Shown in pieces: positions 23,101-36,508 of a stretch of 64,000 nt of DNA. A model generated the notes under the pieces. The model saw only the letters and a program-made list of their open reading frames with translations. It ran no database searches and had not been told where the DNA came from. The stretch covers positions 14,981,705 to 15,045,704 of the forward strand of contig NC_061061.1 in the NCBI RefSeq assembly GCF_021917145.1, in the 5' to 3' direction. The DNA comes from Hypomesus transpacificus (lineage: Eukaryota; Chordata; Actinopteri; Osmeriformes; Osmeridae). Both the position numbers and the translations under genes were made by a program. Position 1 is the stretch's first letter; every line of letters starts with the position of its first letter.

Positions 23101-26100
23101 GGAACTAGCTTACTCTAGTTATATTAACTCTATGGTTTAACTATTTTCAACAACTGAGCTCTGTTTATTTTCCAAAAAGCGATGCATCCGGTGCTTTTCG
23201 ACGAAGCGTCCACCTATCAGCTCCAGGCAGCCACTCCCATAGACATAATAAAGAATAGGATGTCATAGGATGAAAAACTGCTAATCAGATGTCCAAACAT
23301 CAAATGCTTGAGAAACGTTTAAACAAAAGCAACATAAATTGTCAAATCTAAAATATAACTTGTGTTATCCAGGCCATAAAACTGGTTGTTGGGATCAAAA
23401 TCCATATAACTCTGGGGGTGGGCCTATCTATGACAGTAAAATGTCTAAAAACTGTGATATGGAAACTAACTTGATGTGGTCAAACATTGTTCATGCTGAA
23501 TATAGTAACTACAGTTATTTTTAGTGCTTGGTCACATGCATGTTACTTCAAGTCATGTACATTTTGCACATCCACTTCATGAATTTACAAATACCTTTGG
23601 ATTTCACAATTTCGGACACGTCAATTGGAGAAATGTGTTGTAAACCCCTATCTTTTAGAATAAAAGATAAAAAAATAAGTCACATCAACTATTAACATTT
23701 CGGTTGCATAGTGCACAGGTTCCCCCAGCATGTAGAAATGGTGTAAAGTTTGTGCAAAGCTCAAGTTTTTCCTTGAGGTGGCTTGAGTATGTGTATGGTA
23801 TCTGGACTGCTTGTACCTGCATGAGCCAATATTTGTGTTTAGCCTATTTTAATTTGCATGGCAGCCATTTTAACACCGATACACCTGCCTACCATAGAGA
23901 ACGCACTAGTGAAAATAAACCGAGAAGGAAAACAAAGACTACACGTGAGAACCAACGAGGAAGCAACACAGTTACTGACACTGACTTACCTGAAGGACAC
24001 AGAAAGAGAATGCCACTGCCTATTATTGTTTGACAATTAGTTACATAACATTACTCCTTTCAACCCCATCATACCTTTTATTAGCCCAATTGAGATATGG
24101 GACCAACAACACAGTCTGGAAGTACCCAATTATCTGATGTTCAGAGCAGTGGCTTGTCTTGATGTATTGGTCAAGTATTCCACACCTACCATGTGGAGTT
24201 TATATGATTTAAGGTGTAGATCTATGTGCATATGGCAGTTTTACACTTTGCTGTTTTGTCCTTGGTGCTAGAGGATTATATTGGGGGATTAAGCTTTAAC
24301 CAGCCTGTCCTATAGTTTGCAAATATGTGCATGTTTATGACTTTTATCACTCCTTGTCTCCTTTATTTGAGTATTTCCTTTTCTGGCCAATGTTTATGTT
24401 AATGATCTGCATGTGCCATCTGCACATGATTATTGTGAGCATGTTTACGCCAGCCTTCCCAGTGTCTGTTAATAAGTTAAACCATGTTGGTTCTCTCTGC
24501 TACTGTACATGAGGCACTGACAACAGGGCACAACATATTGAAGCATATTTCACATGTTAAGAGGTGGAGCTGGAGTACTCTTCTACTATAAAAATATCAA
24601 AGGCATGGGTTCAAAATATTTTTTTTATCACATGTTTAATTAACTCTTTTCACTCCTTTCTCAGCCAGTAGAAGAGATACTATCATGATGAATATTTCTA
24701 GATCTGAAATAGAGATATGATTCATTGATTTTCACCAAGACAGCCAGGAATTCTTAAAGGTCAAAGGAACAAACAACAAACACAGTGGTGGGGAAGGTGT
24801 TTTGATAACCACACTTTATGATGGGAAACCATTATGTTTTGATTAAGCTGTAAATAATTACAGTTTTTTTATGATAAGATTTTATATTCTAGATTCCTTT
24901 TTAGAAAAAACGTAAACCCCAAGATCTGTTTTTTCATTATTTCCTGTATGACTGTTTCACCAAAGAGCTTTCCTAGGTAGGTGTTAACATAGGGTTAACC
25001 ACAGTGTTTTGGATACATTTGTATTCAACTCCCACTCAGTAAGTGGCTTTATTAAAGGCTGCTCTGTGGTGTTTTGCATCTTTAGACTGGGAAATTTATG
25101 TCTACGTTTACAGAAAATCTCTTGGCTCTCTGGGTTCGGCAAATTCTTTAACCCGCCCACACAGTTTCTCTAGTTTCGAACACTTCAGCATTCAGACTTA
25201 ACAGAGACCGACACTAAATAGTTTCCGTGGAAATTAAGGCCTTTATGGTTTACCTTCAAACGTACTTCTTTTAAGGTATCCTGGTTGGGATGGGAATCTG
25301 TTGATTTTCATGAAGCTTTCCACCTTTGTGAATATAGTATTGTCATTTGTAACACTAACATCAATCATATTAAAATTCCACATATTTTATGTAAAAGCAG
25401 TTTAGAATGATCTTGGTCAGGTCATATTTAGAAAGCAATCTTTGAAAACAGTATATTTAACAACCAAAATGTCTCATTTGACACTGTTGTTTATTTTTTT
25501 AATCTTTAGCATTTCTTTGTTGTTGTTTTATAACACTGGAATTCTTTTCCTGCTCAGCTGACTTACCAGTCCTGACAAGTTAAAATGATTTTGACAGTAG
25601 ACATCGACTCTCTTTCTTCCTCTTTCTAACTATCCAGTTTATTCAGTACCTTTCCCACCTGATGTTGTTGGTTTCCTTCCAGAGAAACCCTGGGACAGGC
25701 TCAAAAGCTGTCTTTTCCTTGAAACTCATATACCTGTTAGTATTTACACTAGTACCAATAGCCTATCCAGTGTCCCTTTTCATAGTTTACCAACATGATA
25801 AGGAAGTTTACATTGCATACCAGTAGGCCAATATATTAAATGGATTGGCCCATCTCCCATGCATCAAAACCACTTCTAAGGAAATTTCTAATCACATGAA
25901 TACCAGTCTGAGGCAGTACACTTTGCCCTCTGTCAAGATCCAACCTGTTCAACTGTAATCACACGCCTTTGGTTATTCCAGTTTGTTTTGTTTCCAGTTT
26001 AGGGGAGAGGCAGTCACATTTTCTGTTTCCTGGCACATAACAGGAGGATTTCACAGTGAGGCTTAGGTCATATTCAGTTACAGGTGAACTGAACCAATAA

Positions 26101-29100
26101 CATTCCCACGCAAGAAGATGAAAGACTTATGCTTTGTAAGCACTGTTAAGAACAGCACCATCAGCTGTCTGTGAGAGAGTAGAGCGTAAACAGGTTAGAA
26201 TACCGGGAGAAAAGAACAGGCCTTTAATTGCTTGAGGTGTAGCAAATCTAATCAAAAGGCTTTGGGATGGTTTGATTGTCTTCATGCTAACAAAATGGTG
26301 TAAGGTGACTATTCATGTTTTCTCAAACAAACACCCATGGGAGTTCATCTGAAAACATTAGAATTTGGTTGTAATGTACTTTTTTCCCACCTCTATTTTA
26401 TTATCTTCACTGCATGTCCGATGACTACTTTCTCACCAATGACTACTCAGTTTCAGGAAAGGATTCAAAATCTTGCTGTACACTGGCCAAAAGAAACTGA
26501 AATATTTTCAAAAAGTAGTGGGGGGTAGCATAAGCAAAACATTAATATGAGAGAGCAAGACAACGTTTTGTTTGCTGATGAGGTAAGTACCTAAAAGCCT
26601 ACTGCCAGAGTGAGATTGGTGAAATGTGGTGAATACATATTTTATGTGGTATCAAAAAGCATCAAAGTTAAATAAAATGAAGACAAAACAAATAAACACT
26701 TTTTTATTCCAGAATGTTGGTTTCAAGAAGGACTTGACTACAATACACTATCATGTGTGAAAATCATGAATCTGTCATTCAAGATCTTCATGGTAGGTGC
26801 CTGTATACTTCCTCATAGAACTAAATAAACCTGGAATTCAGTTTAGGCTGTGAACTACAGTATAAGGACTCAGCTTGCCAGTATTTGGCTCTGGGAACAG
26901 TCGTTTACCCTGTTCTCATCCTGTCATTGGCGTTGACACACAGCCAGATTTAAAGTGTTTACAGTAGCTGGGCCATGGATTATGGCTGTAAATCGCTCTG
27001 CAGTAAGGCGATGGATAGAGAAATATCTGAAAGGTTATTTGTGAATAAAGACAATGATTCAAAAGAGGGCTGCATCATTTCAATGTACCATCACAAGTTT
27101 TCACAAGACAGTTATGTGCAGACTGACCTCTGACCGATGTCTAGACTTGGGCAAAGGTCTCAGTTTATAAAGAACACTGAACATGCATGAATTTGCCAGG
27201 ATAGCATATTTTATACAGTCAGTTATGTGTGTGAGTTTGTGTTCATTCTTGTCTGTTCAAAACACCTTATATTAAGTTCTGCCTCACACCTCACAATGGG
27301 CAAAGTCTAAGATGTTGGTGTGGCATGTGAGAGATGACCATTAAAACAACTTGGGCTTGATAAAGACATGCTCACATGTTCTGTGAGCAATTAAACAATG
27401 CAGCACACACCTTAGTTAAGTCACAAGTTTACCCAACCCTGCACAAACATGACCACTTCCAGTAATGTGAAGGAAAGCACTATCAGGAAAGGAATGGCAT
27501 TGCGGCATTGTCTAATAATCAGATTGTGTTCCTTCCTTGTCTCAAGTATTTCAAACATGTTATTTCTTCACTACAAGTTGAAATGTACTTGTTGATGCTT
27601 GATGCACCTCCCCCTAAGATATGTATTAGACCCACAAGTTGCTTGTTTGACAATTAACAATTGTTCAGTAAAAGTCTTGAAGAAGCTTTTTCTACTTTAA
27701 CACGGGTGACCGTGGGTGTGATATGTTATCCAAAATGTCTGAGGCTGTCAAGAAGATTAAAGGGGATTTTCTTTGGTATTTTGGTAAATTCCCTAGACTA
27801 TTTTGCAAGAGAAGAAAACTAAACCTCCTTTCCAAAAAAACATCTGATGTAAAAGTACTGTACATAATGTAGTTATGGCATGTATAAAAGTGTACATAAC
27901 ATCACTGCAGACAAGTTTGGTGAGCATGCATACCAATCTATGTGGTTATACAATCAAGCTGTTTTGTATGACCCATGAGAACATTTTGATCCAAGGAGTG
28001 GATCTTGAGATCAGCTGGGATGAGGCATGACAGTGAGAACATGCAGTATGACGACTGGAATAAGCATGCAGGATTCAGCTTGTTGTGCGTGTATTGAATG
28101 GAACAGTTACGTCAGTCAATGGACAAGGAACGTCGTGTTCAGAACTAAAGCTTGGTTTGGGCTGGGACTGGAGCATGTCCTGACTTGCAACATAGACTCA
28201 CTTTAGGCAAAGAGCTCAACAGACGTTACGAAATGTTAAAATAACAAGGACTAGTAACAACGGTCGTTCATCCTGGCCAGACTAGATCTTTAAGGATGAT
28301 GGCGACATACCAGTGACACACCAAAACAACATTACAACACATCATTTTTTATGTTAGCAGTCTTTATGTAACCCCCTAAAAACCCTCACTGTCACCTGAA
28401 CCTTTTTTCACCTAATCCCCATGTGATTCTGTTCTGCTGCCACAGAACACTGTATGAAGCCTTCTGAAATTAAATTTCTGACAGTTTGTCTCAGGCTGAA
28501 GATTAGAAGACACAGGAACACACTTTGTAAGTAAATGTTGTCAGGGTAGTTTTGGACATGATGGATGTTCATTACATAATTATGTTTTGTTGTGTTGTCA
28601 ACACATGAGAATAAGCCATTTCATTTTAATTTTCCTGTTGTTCATTAGGGTTAGTAATGTCTTTCCTGAACACCCTTTGTTATTTAGTTTTGACCAGAAA
28701 CCTCTGGCGGACTTTTGGGGCTTTTCTGAATCAGTTTAATTGTACAAACATTGATCTATCTTGCTCATTGTGATTTGGGAAATGCCATCATCTTGTTTTC
28801 CCTCCCCTTTTTGTTTTCACTGGTTCTTTCTCTTTCACTTTTAATATCTAATTACAGAGATAGAATGTGATATCTGTTCTCAACTCTGCTTCATCAATTT
28901 AGTTTGACATGATTCTCCTTCTCCCAAACTACCAATTTTTCTGTATACTTCTAGCATACTCCCTTTTCTTGGACTTTTCTCATTCCCCCCCATATTCCCC
29001 TGCTTTCGCCTCTCTGTGTGGCATGTGGTTTGGATTCCAGCCCAAGGACTATTCAGTCGATGAGAACAAGGCCCCCCCAGTACATTCTGTTTTCCACATT

Positions 29101-29138
29101 CCAAACCCTTGACATCAGCTTGGCTGGAGGAAGGACAC

Positions 29139-29154
29139 GGGGGGGGGGGGGGGG
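29139..29154. repeat. 16-base poly-G run
   Basis: An uninterrupted G run on the plus strand, a potential quadruplex and a likely assembly-length artefact. Confidence 0.85.
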
Positions 29155-29470
29155 CTTCTTGTTTTGCTTTCAATGATGACTGTGTGCGGGAAAAGGCCCC
29201 TGACCCCAGTCTGCCAGGCAGACCCTCAACTACGGCCCCTGCCGGCCTACAAGAAGACGTCCACACAACAATACCATCAAAGGCATCTTTTAAGGGGGGA
29301 TGCTTCACATACCACATGTTGTTTTTCAGTATAAATTACGAGATGCCCAGATCCTGGGATTATCCTGGGAGTATGGAGATTCAGGTCACAGATTTAATGT
29401 AAACAATAAAACATACCCAAACCACTCTTGCTGTAACTTTGTATTGGGATACATATGTTTGTTTTATTAC

Positions 29471-29663
29471 TTACATTCACATATATGCATTCAGCAGATG
29501 CTTTTATCCAAAGCGACTTCCAAGAGAGAGTTTTAAAAAGTGCAAAGGTCACTGATCATAACAACGAGATAGCGCCAAACATTGCGGGTAGCCATCATGA
29601 AGCATACATTGTGAAAACCAAAAGAGTCCCAAAGGGAAGAACAATAAGAGCATGTAGTTAGAC
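29471..29663. repeat. Dispersed fish repeat with SINE/LINE-like tail motif
   Basis: It begins with a degenerate form of the motif CAGCAGATGCTTTTATCC and AAGCGACTTCCAAGAGAGAG, which I recognise as a recurrent teleost dispersed sequence. It runs through a stretch with TCACTGATCATAACAACGAG and AAAGGGAAGAACAATAAGAG. The opening resembles the tail shared by the SINEs elsewhere in this window, but the body is different. The ends are approximate. Confidence 0.55.
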
Positions 29664-32600
29664 AAGTTCCTCATCAGGGTATAGGTTCATGGTATATTTA
29701 CACGTATCATCGAGATTGAGAGCCCTGGCAGATGCTGTATTGTGTCTGCACTGCTTCAATGGAGAGCAAGGCAATGAGAGGGGAAAACTGAAAGAAGGGG
29801 AGTGAGGGAGTGAGAGAAAAAGAGAGGGGGAGCAATGTGGTAGGAGGAGACATGAAACGCAAAGGGAAATTGGATCCCCTCTCACAGACAAAGCAGCCTG
29901 TGAGGTTCAGGGACAAAGGAAATGCGATCTGCCATGTGACCATGAACGCTGGGACTTTGCTCACACGTAGCACATACCTCGGCCTCCATTCAACTTTCCC
30001 CCCATTCAGGTTTATACATATTTACAAGCACAGAGAAAAACAGTGGTAATAAGGTCATTTCAAATATACAAAAAATGCATTAGACCTTTCCAATTCTCAT
30101 TAACGTGACTACATTTGTATTTACCAGAGTAGACTTTTAATAAACTATTGTGTCAAATATAACTTAGCACGGGTTGCATATTTAGCCTGTTTGTCAAATG
30201 AGCTGCATACCTTAATGCTACCTGTTTCATGCCTCACCCAACTGAACCATGTATTAGATATGACTGCAGTACTTTGGGTGGAGAGAGAAAATACATCACT
30301 CATCTGAGTTTTAAGACATTTGAACAATGACAGGCATGGTGGGTGTGTGTATTCATTCCATTCCAACCTACCATCCAGTATCACTGATCACCCTAACTCA
30401 CCTCCCCACTGGGGCGTTATACTGACAAAGAACCTCTCACTCCCATAGATTCAAGATACGATGTAGATACAATAATATGTCATCTCACAACATGAAGAGT
30501 TGAATAGTCCATACTTGGTGACAACTAGCTAGTTAAGATAAGAAACAACCTTGTGGATGGCAGAATGAGTCAATGGGACGGCCGAGTCATGCATGCTGTT
30601 CAAAATTAAAATGTATTCATCTGTTAAAATGTATCTGATAATTGTTCAATTTTCATCAATATAATAATTGTGATTAACATGAATCCAGAAAAATCTACTT
30701 AAATTGCCCAAATGATAACTCGACAGACATAACACAACACCAGAGACTACAGATCTTGCCTTCCTGACACAATAACTTGATACAGTAAGGTAATCGTGAG
30801 ACAGCAACAGCAAACATGCCATGACCTTTTATAGTACCAAAGAGAACACACATACAAGTTTTAATCGAGCTAACTTTGTAGTACTTCCGAGCTATCAATA
30901 AGAAAGACTATTACATTCTATTGAATGTGCTTGTAGTTTCTGACACATGATTGGATCTTACAGTTTCAGGTGTTCCTGAACCCAAACTGAATAGGAGTCA
31001 CCTAAACAGATTTTTGTTTGCTGTAAACTCTCGTGCTCCGAGCACTTTCTGTATGTGTAAACTCTGAGAATAGACATATTTGCAACAAAGACCTTTTGTC
31101 TTTCAGCTTAACTTGTTCCTCGTTTTGAAGAGCGAGCCCATCTGGTGGCCAAATTGAGAATTACGTTTATTTGGTTAATTTCCTGTTTGGAAGCTTTTTA
31201 GTGACGCAAGAGACCTTAAATAAGGAAGTCTATTGTGTTTTAATGTCTATTACACATTTTTTCCAGGTGGCAAAAAAACTATTCTGTGCACGTCAATTCA
31301 ACATTTTCTGCATACGTAACTATTCACAAAACAGGGACCAGAAACTTCTGTCACAAGCGATGCCAGCTCATGTTGTGGTCCCCAATACAGTATTTGATAC
31401 AGTAAAGAAGGTTTATGATGAAGTAGGAGTACGAAAGAGTTTCATTTTATGGGGTTTTCCTGTTGACCATGTTAATCTCTCTCTCTCTTCCTCCCTCTCT
31501 CTCTCTCTCTTTCTCTCTTCGCACATTACTTTTATTGTCTCTTTATCTCTCTATTTGTCACCACGTCACTTTATGGGCAATGACTGGCAGAAAAAGTGAT
31601 TTAGGTATTTGTTGTTTAAGTTTTTTTGAATGAGTTTTAACATGCGCCCACTGAAATCAGTTGTGACAAGAAACACTGTGTAGGCTACTGGGCTTTTTGT
31701 CTGTTACAGTAAGCACATTGGTTGGTGCTATGTCAAAATATACCCAGTGCCACTTAACTGATTGAGTCAAACTTTGATTGAGTCAAAATGTATCTCAAAC
31801 TGATACAGATACAAAATACTGATACAAACTGATACTGATACAAAATACAGAATCAAAACTAAAGTTTTACAAAAGATTTAATCTGAATTGATCATAGATT
31901 TCTTTCATTTTTCAAGCATACGTAGCATATTGTGTAACACAGCAATGTTTCATCATGTGACAATAACGTTAGGTTGGTTAGTTAACTAGCCTAATGCATG
32001 CTTGAATAATTAATGTGTTGTAATATACAGAGCACAAGAGGTGTGCATGTTTCATTATTGCCACAATGGTGTTGATCTAACAGAGAGAACCCAGATCCTG
32101 AATGGAGATTTGCCGCCTCCTGGAGGGACTAAATTGTAATACAGAAGCATGCGGATGTATTGGATGTCACCACAAAAAACATGTGATTTAAAATGAAAAC
32201 CACACCATTTATGAAAGGAGCCTTTTTGCTATTGAGGTTTAAGGAACTTCCTATCAACTGTTAAAATTATATCAAATTGCCTATCCCTTAGCTTCATTAT
32301 AGCATTGCAAACTATAAAACAAGCCTTGCTCAAGCCTTATCTTCAGCTATTGCTCCTGACCTGTTGCATATGATAAGAAATGCTTTCAAAATGGTATTGT
32401 TTTATATTTTTTGCATCCACAGAAAATCTGCTGGGAACTATCCAACTAAACTAAGTGTCACATAATCCTGAAGAAAGAAGGACACATTGACTGTGTTGTA
32501 GAACACCGGAGAAGTTTCAGATACAAAGAGGGGGTTGGACTAAGCAAAGGAAGTGATAACTATAGAAACCCAAAGGCAGTGCTGTCTACAAATCATCCAA

Positions 32601-33002
32601 GAACTCAGATCAGGCATGAATTTATCAGAGAAAGAAAACAGGAGTAAAGTTAGGGAGATAGGAAAAGCATGGTTCCAATGACCAATATCATGACATAGAC
32701 ATTCAGTAGCGTATCTGTAACCATGGGTCAGACAGTCAAATGGTCAGATTCATTCAAATGACGACCACTAGGTGTCATCGTTTCCTTACAGCAGTTCCAT
32801 TCCCTGATGGCAGTTTGAATCCTGATGAGCACATGGATGGTCCCATCACTCCCTACACCCACCCCCACTCTCCAGTGATTCACAGTCACTCTTGCAAAGC
32901 CCAAATAATAAAATGCTGACCTCTCAAAACGCTGCCAGTATCCGTGTCTCGGCATCGCAGCCTAGAAGCCTGGCACACCAGAGACAGGGAGAGGGACAGA
33001 GA

Positions 33003-33200
33003 AAGGAAGAGAGAGAGAGACATAAGGAGAGGGACAGAGAGAGGACGAGAGAGAGAGACATAAGGAGAGGGACAGAGAGAGGACGAGAGAGAGAGGCATA
33101 AGGAGAGGGACAGAGAGAGGAAGAGAGAGAGAGAAAGAGAGACACAAGGAAAGGGACAGAGAGAGGAAGAGAGAGAGAGACATAAGGGGAGGGGGAGATA
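33003..33200. repeat. Purine-rich minisatellite, 38-bp unit
   Basis: Units start with CATAAGGAGAGGGACAGAGA at 33021, 33059 and 33097, continue with a CACAAGG variant at 33143 and end with CATAAGG at 33181. Spacing is 38, 38, 46 and 38 bp. The 46-bp unit carries an extra 8 bp of GAGA sequence. Nearly every base is a purine on the plus strand, so triplex DNA is possible. Long frames across it on both strands are artefacts. Confidence 0.85.
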
Positions 33201-35126
33201 GAAAAAAAAGAAAAACAGCCGGAGGGGGAGAGAGAAAAAAGAGAAACAACATTATCTGGTTTCTACTGTGGGCTTTGCCTTGCCGAGGGGCTCCACTGCT
33301 ACTTTGTGAAGGTAGGTGAGAGGCTGTTTCTCTCTCTGAACTAGTGTAATACTGCTGGCAAGGGGATCTCCGTGTTTAATCTCTCTCTCTCTTTCTTTCT
33401 CTCTCTCTCTCTGGCTGTCTGCTTGGGGCAACAGGTTACCAAATGTGCCACCGTGCATGAGTGACATGTGGCAAAAGCATGTGTATTTGAACACGTGATG
33501 AGCAGATTCATTTATGTACCATGAACAATTGTATTGCATTGTAGTGGAAATCAACTATATTTTAAATTGAATGCAATGTTGCTCTGTGTTCACGTGTGTT
33601 TGATAAATTGCATTGACAGATGGGTATGCATCTACCCAGACCAAATCCTTTTTGTTCTATTATTGCCCAGGCTAACGTTGCCCAAGAGTTGACATTTCAC
33701 TGGGGCATTTCCAATGAGGGGCGCCACAGGGGTACCTAAACTAAAATATTGTCACTCAAATGAAACTATTTTTTAGGCATGTTGGGGTTAAGTCATCTAA
33801 TAGCTGTCCAATGCTTTGCACTTAATTCATCATGGGGCTTTTTGTGATGTTGACTCAGGGGGACTATAGAATTAGAAGTGGGGGAGGGAGTAAAGTCCCG
33901 TTGTTTAGTTACAGTAACTTAGCGGCGCATGGAAGGAACTTGCTATGCCGGTGTATTGATGTGTAGAGGGTAGATGTTTTGCATGTAGATACTGTTAGCA
34001 TATCATTTGCTTCTCATTCACAATGTTTTGCTCTGTAGGAATATGAAATTGAAACAACTTAATTATCTTTTTATGTCATGAAGTACCATTCCACAAATGT
34101 ACTCCCCTTAAAATATTGTCGGTACATTTTGTAATTTCACGATAAACACTAAATGCTATGGGAAGATTTCTTCATTTCACTTTAGTCCATGTAGGCTACT
34201 CTATACACTACTTTTGTGACCTAGGCCTACATATTTACACCAACCATTTATATGAATTACAATGTTCATCGGCAAGCTCTTCCCATTCATTCCTTTGAAA
34301 CCCCTTCACAATGAACAACACCATACAGTAATTTTGGAATAAACATTCTTAGTCCTCCAAATGGCACTCTTGGGCTGGGTTGAGAGTGCAACCCAAGCCA
34401 AAGAAGATTTACGCCATTGCAAGAAGCTGACTTGTGAAGCTAAAATTAAGCTAGGGTTGATTTGGAATTTTACACTTCAGTGGTAAGGACTGAAGGAGCC
34501 GACCTGCAAATGGTGTGAGATCTCCTGATCTGCCAGCCGGACAAAGTGAGTCACAGCTTTGGGCACTTTGGACACCGTTTCTAATGTTCTTTCTACACGC
34601 CATGTTGCCTGTCATACAGGTAGTGTGTTAGACTCTCACCTTGACCTGAATTGCGTAATGCAGTTAGATCATATTGAGTCTTGCCAGATGTGAACAAGAC
34701 TATGGATTGTACAAAGTCCCTTGTACTCGAGAGACTTGGAAAAATCACTTTACATCTGAATATGTTGAGAGTACCTAAGAGTTTCAGTCTGGACAGTAAT
34801 TGTTGACAAAAACATGTTGTACAGTATGTGACAAAACATGTTCCATTAATATCAGAACTGTGCAAAAGAGGGACTACAAGACTTGAGATAAATCCATTTT
34901 ATTTTATACAGATTCCCTTCTGTGTCAACAGGTATTTCCATTTTTATCTCATGGATTAAAATGTCTTACCACCATTTTCCTTTAGGAAATGGAGAATGCG
35001 AGGGAGAGGAGCCAGCTAATAAATGCCTCTCCTGTAATGGTTTGGTTGTTAACTCACATTTGTGGATAATGCTTGTGGAAAGACACAATCTGACCCAGCT
35101 AGTTTGTAAGGTCTTCCATTCTCACA

Positions 35127-35320
35127 TTACATTTACATTTAGTCATTTAGCAGACGCTCTTATCCAGAGCGACTTACAGTAAGTACAGGAACATTCCCCC
35201 CAAGGCAAGTAGGGTGAAGTGCCTTGCCCAAGGACACAACGTCATTTGGTACGGCGGGGAATCGATCCGGCAACCTTCTGATTACTAGCCCCGACTCCCT
35301 CACTGGTCAGCCATCTGTCC
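35127..35320 (-). mobile_element. tRNA-derived SINE, copy 1 (minus orientation)
   Basis: Read on the minus strand, a tRNA-like head with a B-box relative (GGATCGATTCCCCG) comes first. Then come the body (CCTTGGGCAAGGCACTTCAC on that strand) and a tail with TCTGGATAAGAGCGTC and GCTAAATGACTAAATG. The same layout appears at 36314-36508 and 58630-58817, which defines the family. Limits are set by the homology between copies. Confidence 0.8.
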
Positions 35321-36313
35321 CCACATTGTTTTGTTTCCCATAAAAACCCATGGGAATTCTATAGACAGGTGTGCATTCATTAGCATCCAATCTGTTGTTT
35401 CATGGAATATGAGACATCCTATTTACAATGTTACTGCAAGTCAAACCATGACAGTTGAACTCTAGGGCCCAGTTTCACAGACATGGATTAAGCCTAGTCC
35501 TGAAGTAAGTGAAAAGTTCAATGAAGATCTCCATTGAAAACGTTTTTAGTCTAGGATTAGGTTTATATTCATCTTTGGGAAACTGGCCCTAGGTCATTTA
35601 TCTTGTATACGTGGTATATTCCAAATCACAACTCTTACATTAACTTATAATTAGACTTATTTCAATTCATGTATGGAATGGGCATGCACAAATATGATTA
35701 CAATTATCATGGCCATTTTGTTATGATTCATTATCATGTAGTTGGTTGCTGTTAATTGAAAGGCCATTTGGGCCTTGTCATCTGATCTCCAGGGCATGGA
35801 TATTATGAAACTCACAAAGTCACCATATTCATGTAAACAAAACCCCAGACTTAGGGGCTGCATCAATATGATTCTTTTTTTTGTCCAGTGAGATCTCCAC
35901 AAGTTAATTGAAATGGGTTGGAAAGCTTGTCCTAAAGCACCTCTGGCAAGGTAGAGGGGAAAGGGAAAAGGCTGAGAATGGTTACTATGGTTACTCCTTT
36001 ACTTATAAGCAAGTTTAAAGTATTCAGACACTTCAGAATGGCATCTGACATGAACCTAAAGTGTGACTCGGGTATTCTGCACCTTCTGTTCTTATCTCCT
36101 CTATCTTTCCCAAACAATCAGCTGTTTGATCCAGTGTATAAGTTGTTGGCTTTACACATTAGAGCACCACTGTGCAAATGTCATGGTGTCCATGGAACAC
36201 TAAGATTGTAAAAAACACAGACATGCACACACACCACGCAGGCACTTCCTGTCAAGATGAACATTTCAATTTCAGACATTGTATAAAATGGCATTGTGAT
36301 CCGTAGCACATTG

Positions 36314-36508
36314 TTTACATTTACATTTAGTCATTTAGCAGACGTTCTTATCCAGAGTGACGTACAGTAAGTACAGGGACATTCCCCCGAGGCAAGTAGG
36401 GTGAAGTGCCTTGCCCAAGGACCCAACGTCATTTGGCACAGCCGGGAACTGAACCAGCAACCTTTTGATTACTAGCCTGATTCCCTAACCGCTCAGCCAC
36501 CTGACTTT
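36314..36508 (-). mobile_element. tRNA-derived SINE, copy 2 (minus orientation)
   Basis: This has the same family and orientation as the copy about 1.0 kb to its left. It preserves the best head: on the minus strand GTGGCTGAGCGGTTAGGGA (A-box region, tRNA-Leu/Ser-like) and GGTTCAGTTCC (B-box). These are the internal promoter elements of RNA polymerase III. Confidence 0.82.

Noticed and set aside
23704-24033. Overlapping frames with a hydrophilic, Lys/Arg/Glu-rich end
   Set aside because: I considered a small exon, but no acceptor/donor pair and no family match were seen.
28880-29317. 145-codon minus-strand frame
   Set aside because: It crosses a G run and is Pro/Ser-rich from base composition; no known protein resembles it.
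31171-31599. 142-codon plus-strand frame
   Set aside because: The end is translated CT repeat and the start resembles no protein I know.
32924-33252. Leu/Ser-repeat frames on the minus strand and Arg/Glu-repeat frame on the plus strand
   Set aside because: Translations of the GA-rich minisatellite.
36440-36508. Functional tRNA gene (minus strand)
   Set aside because: The A- and B-box-like text belongs to a SINE head; no cloverleaf with paired acceptor stem is preserved and the repeat body follows directly.
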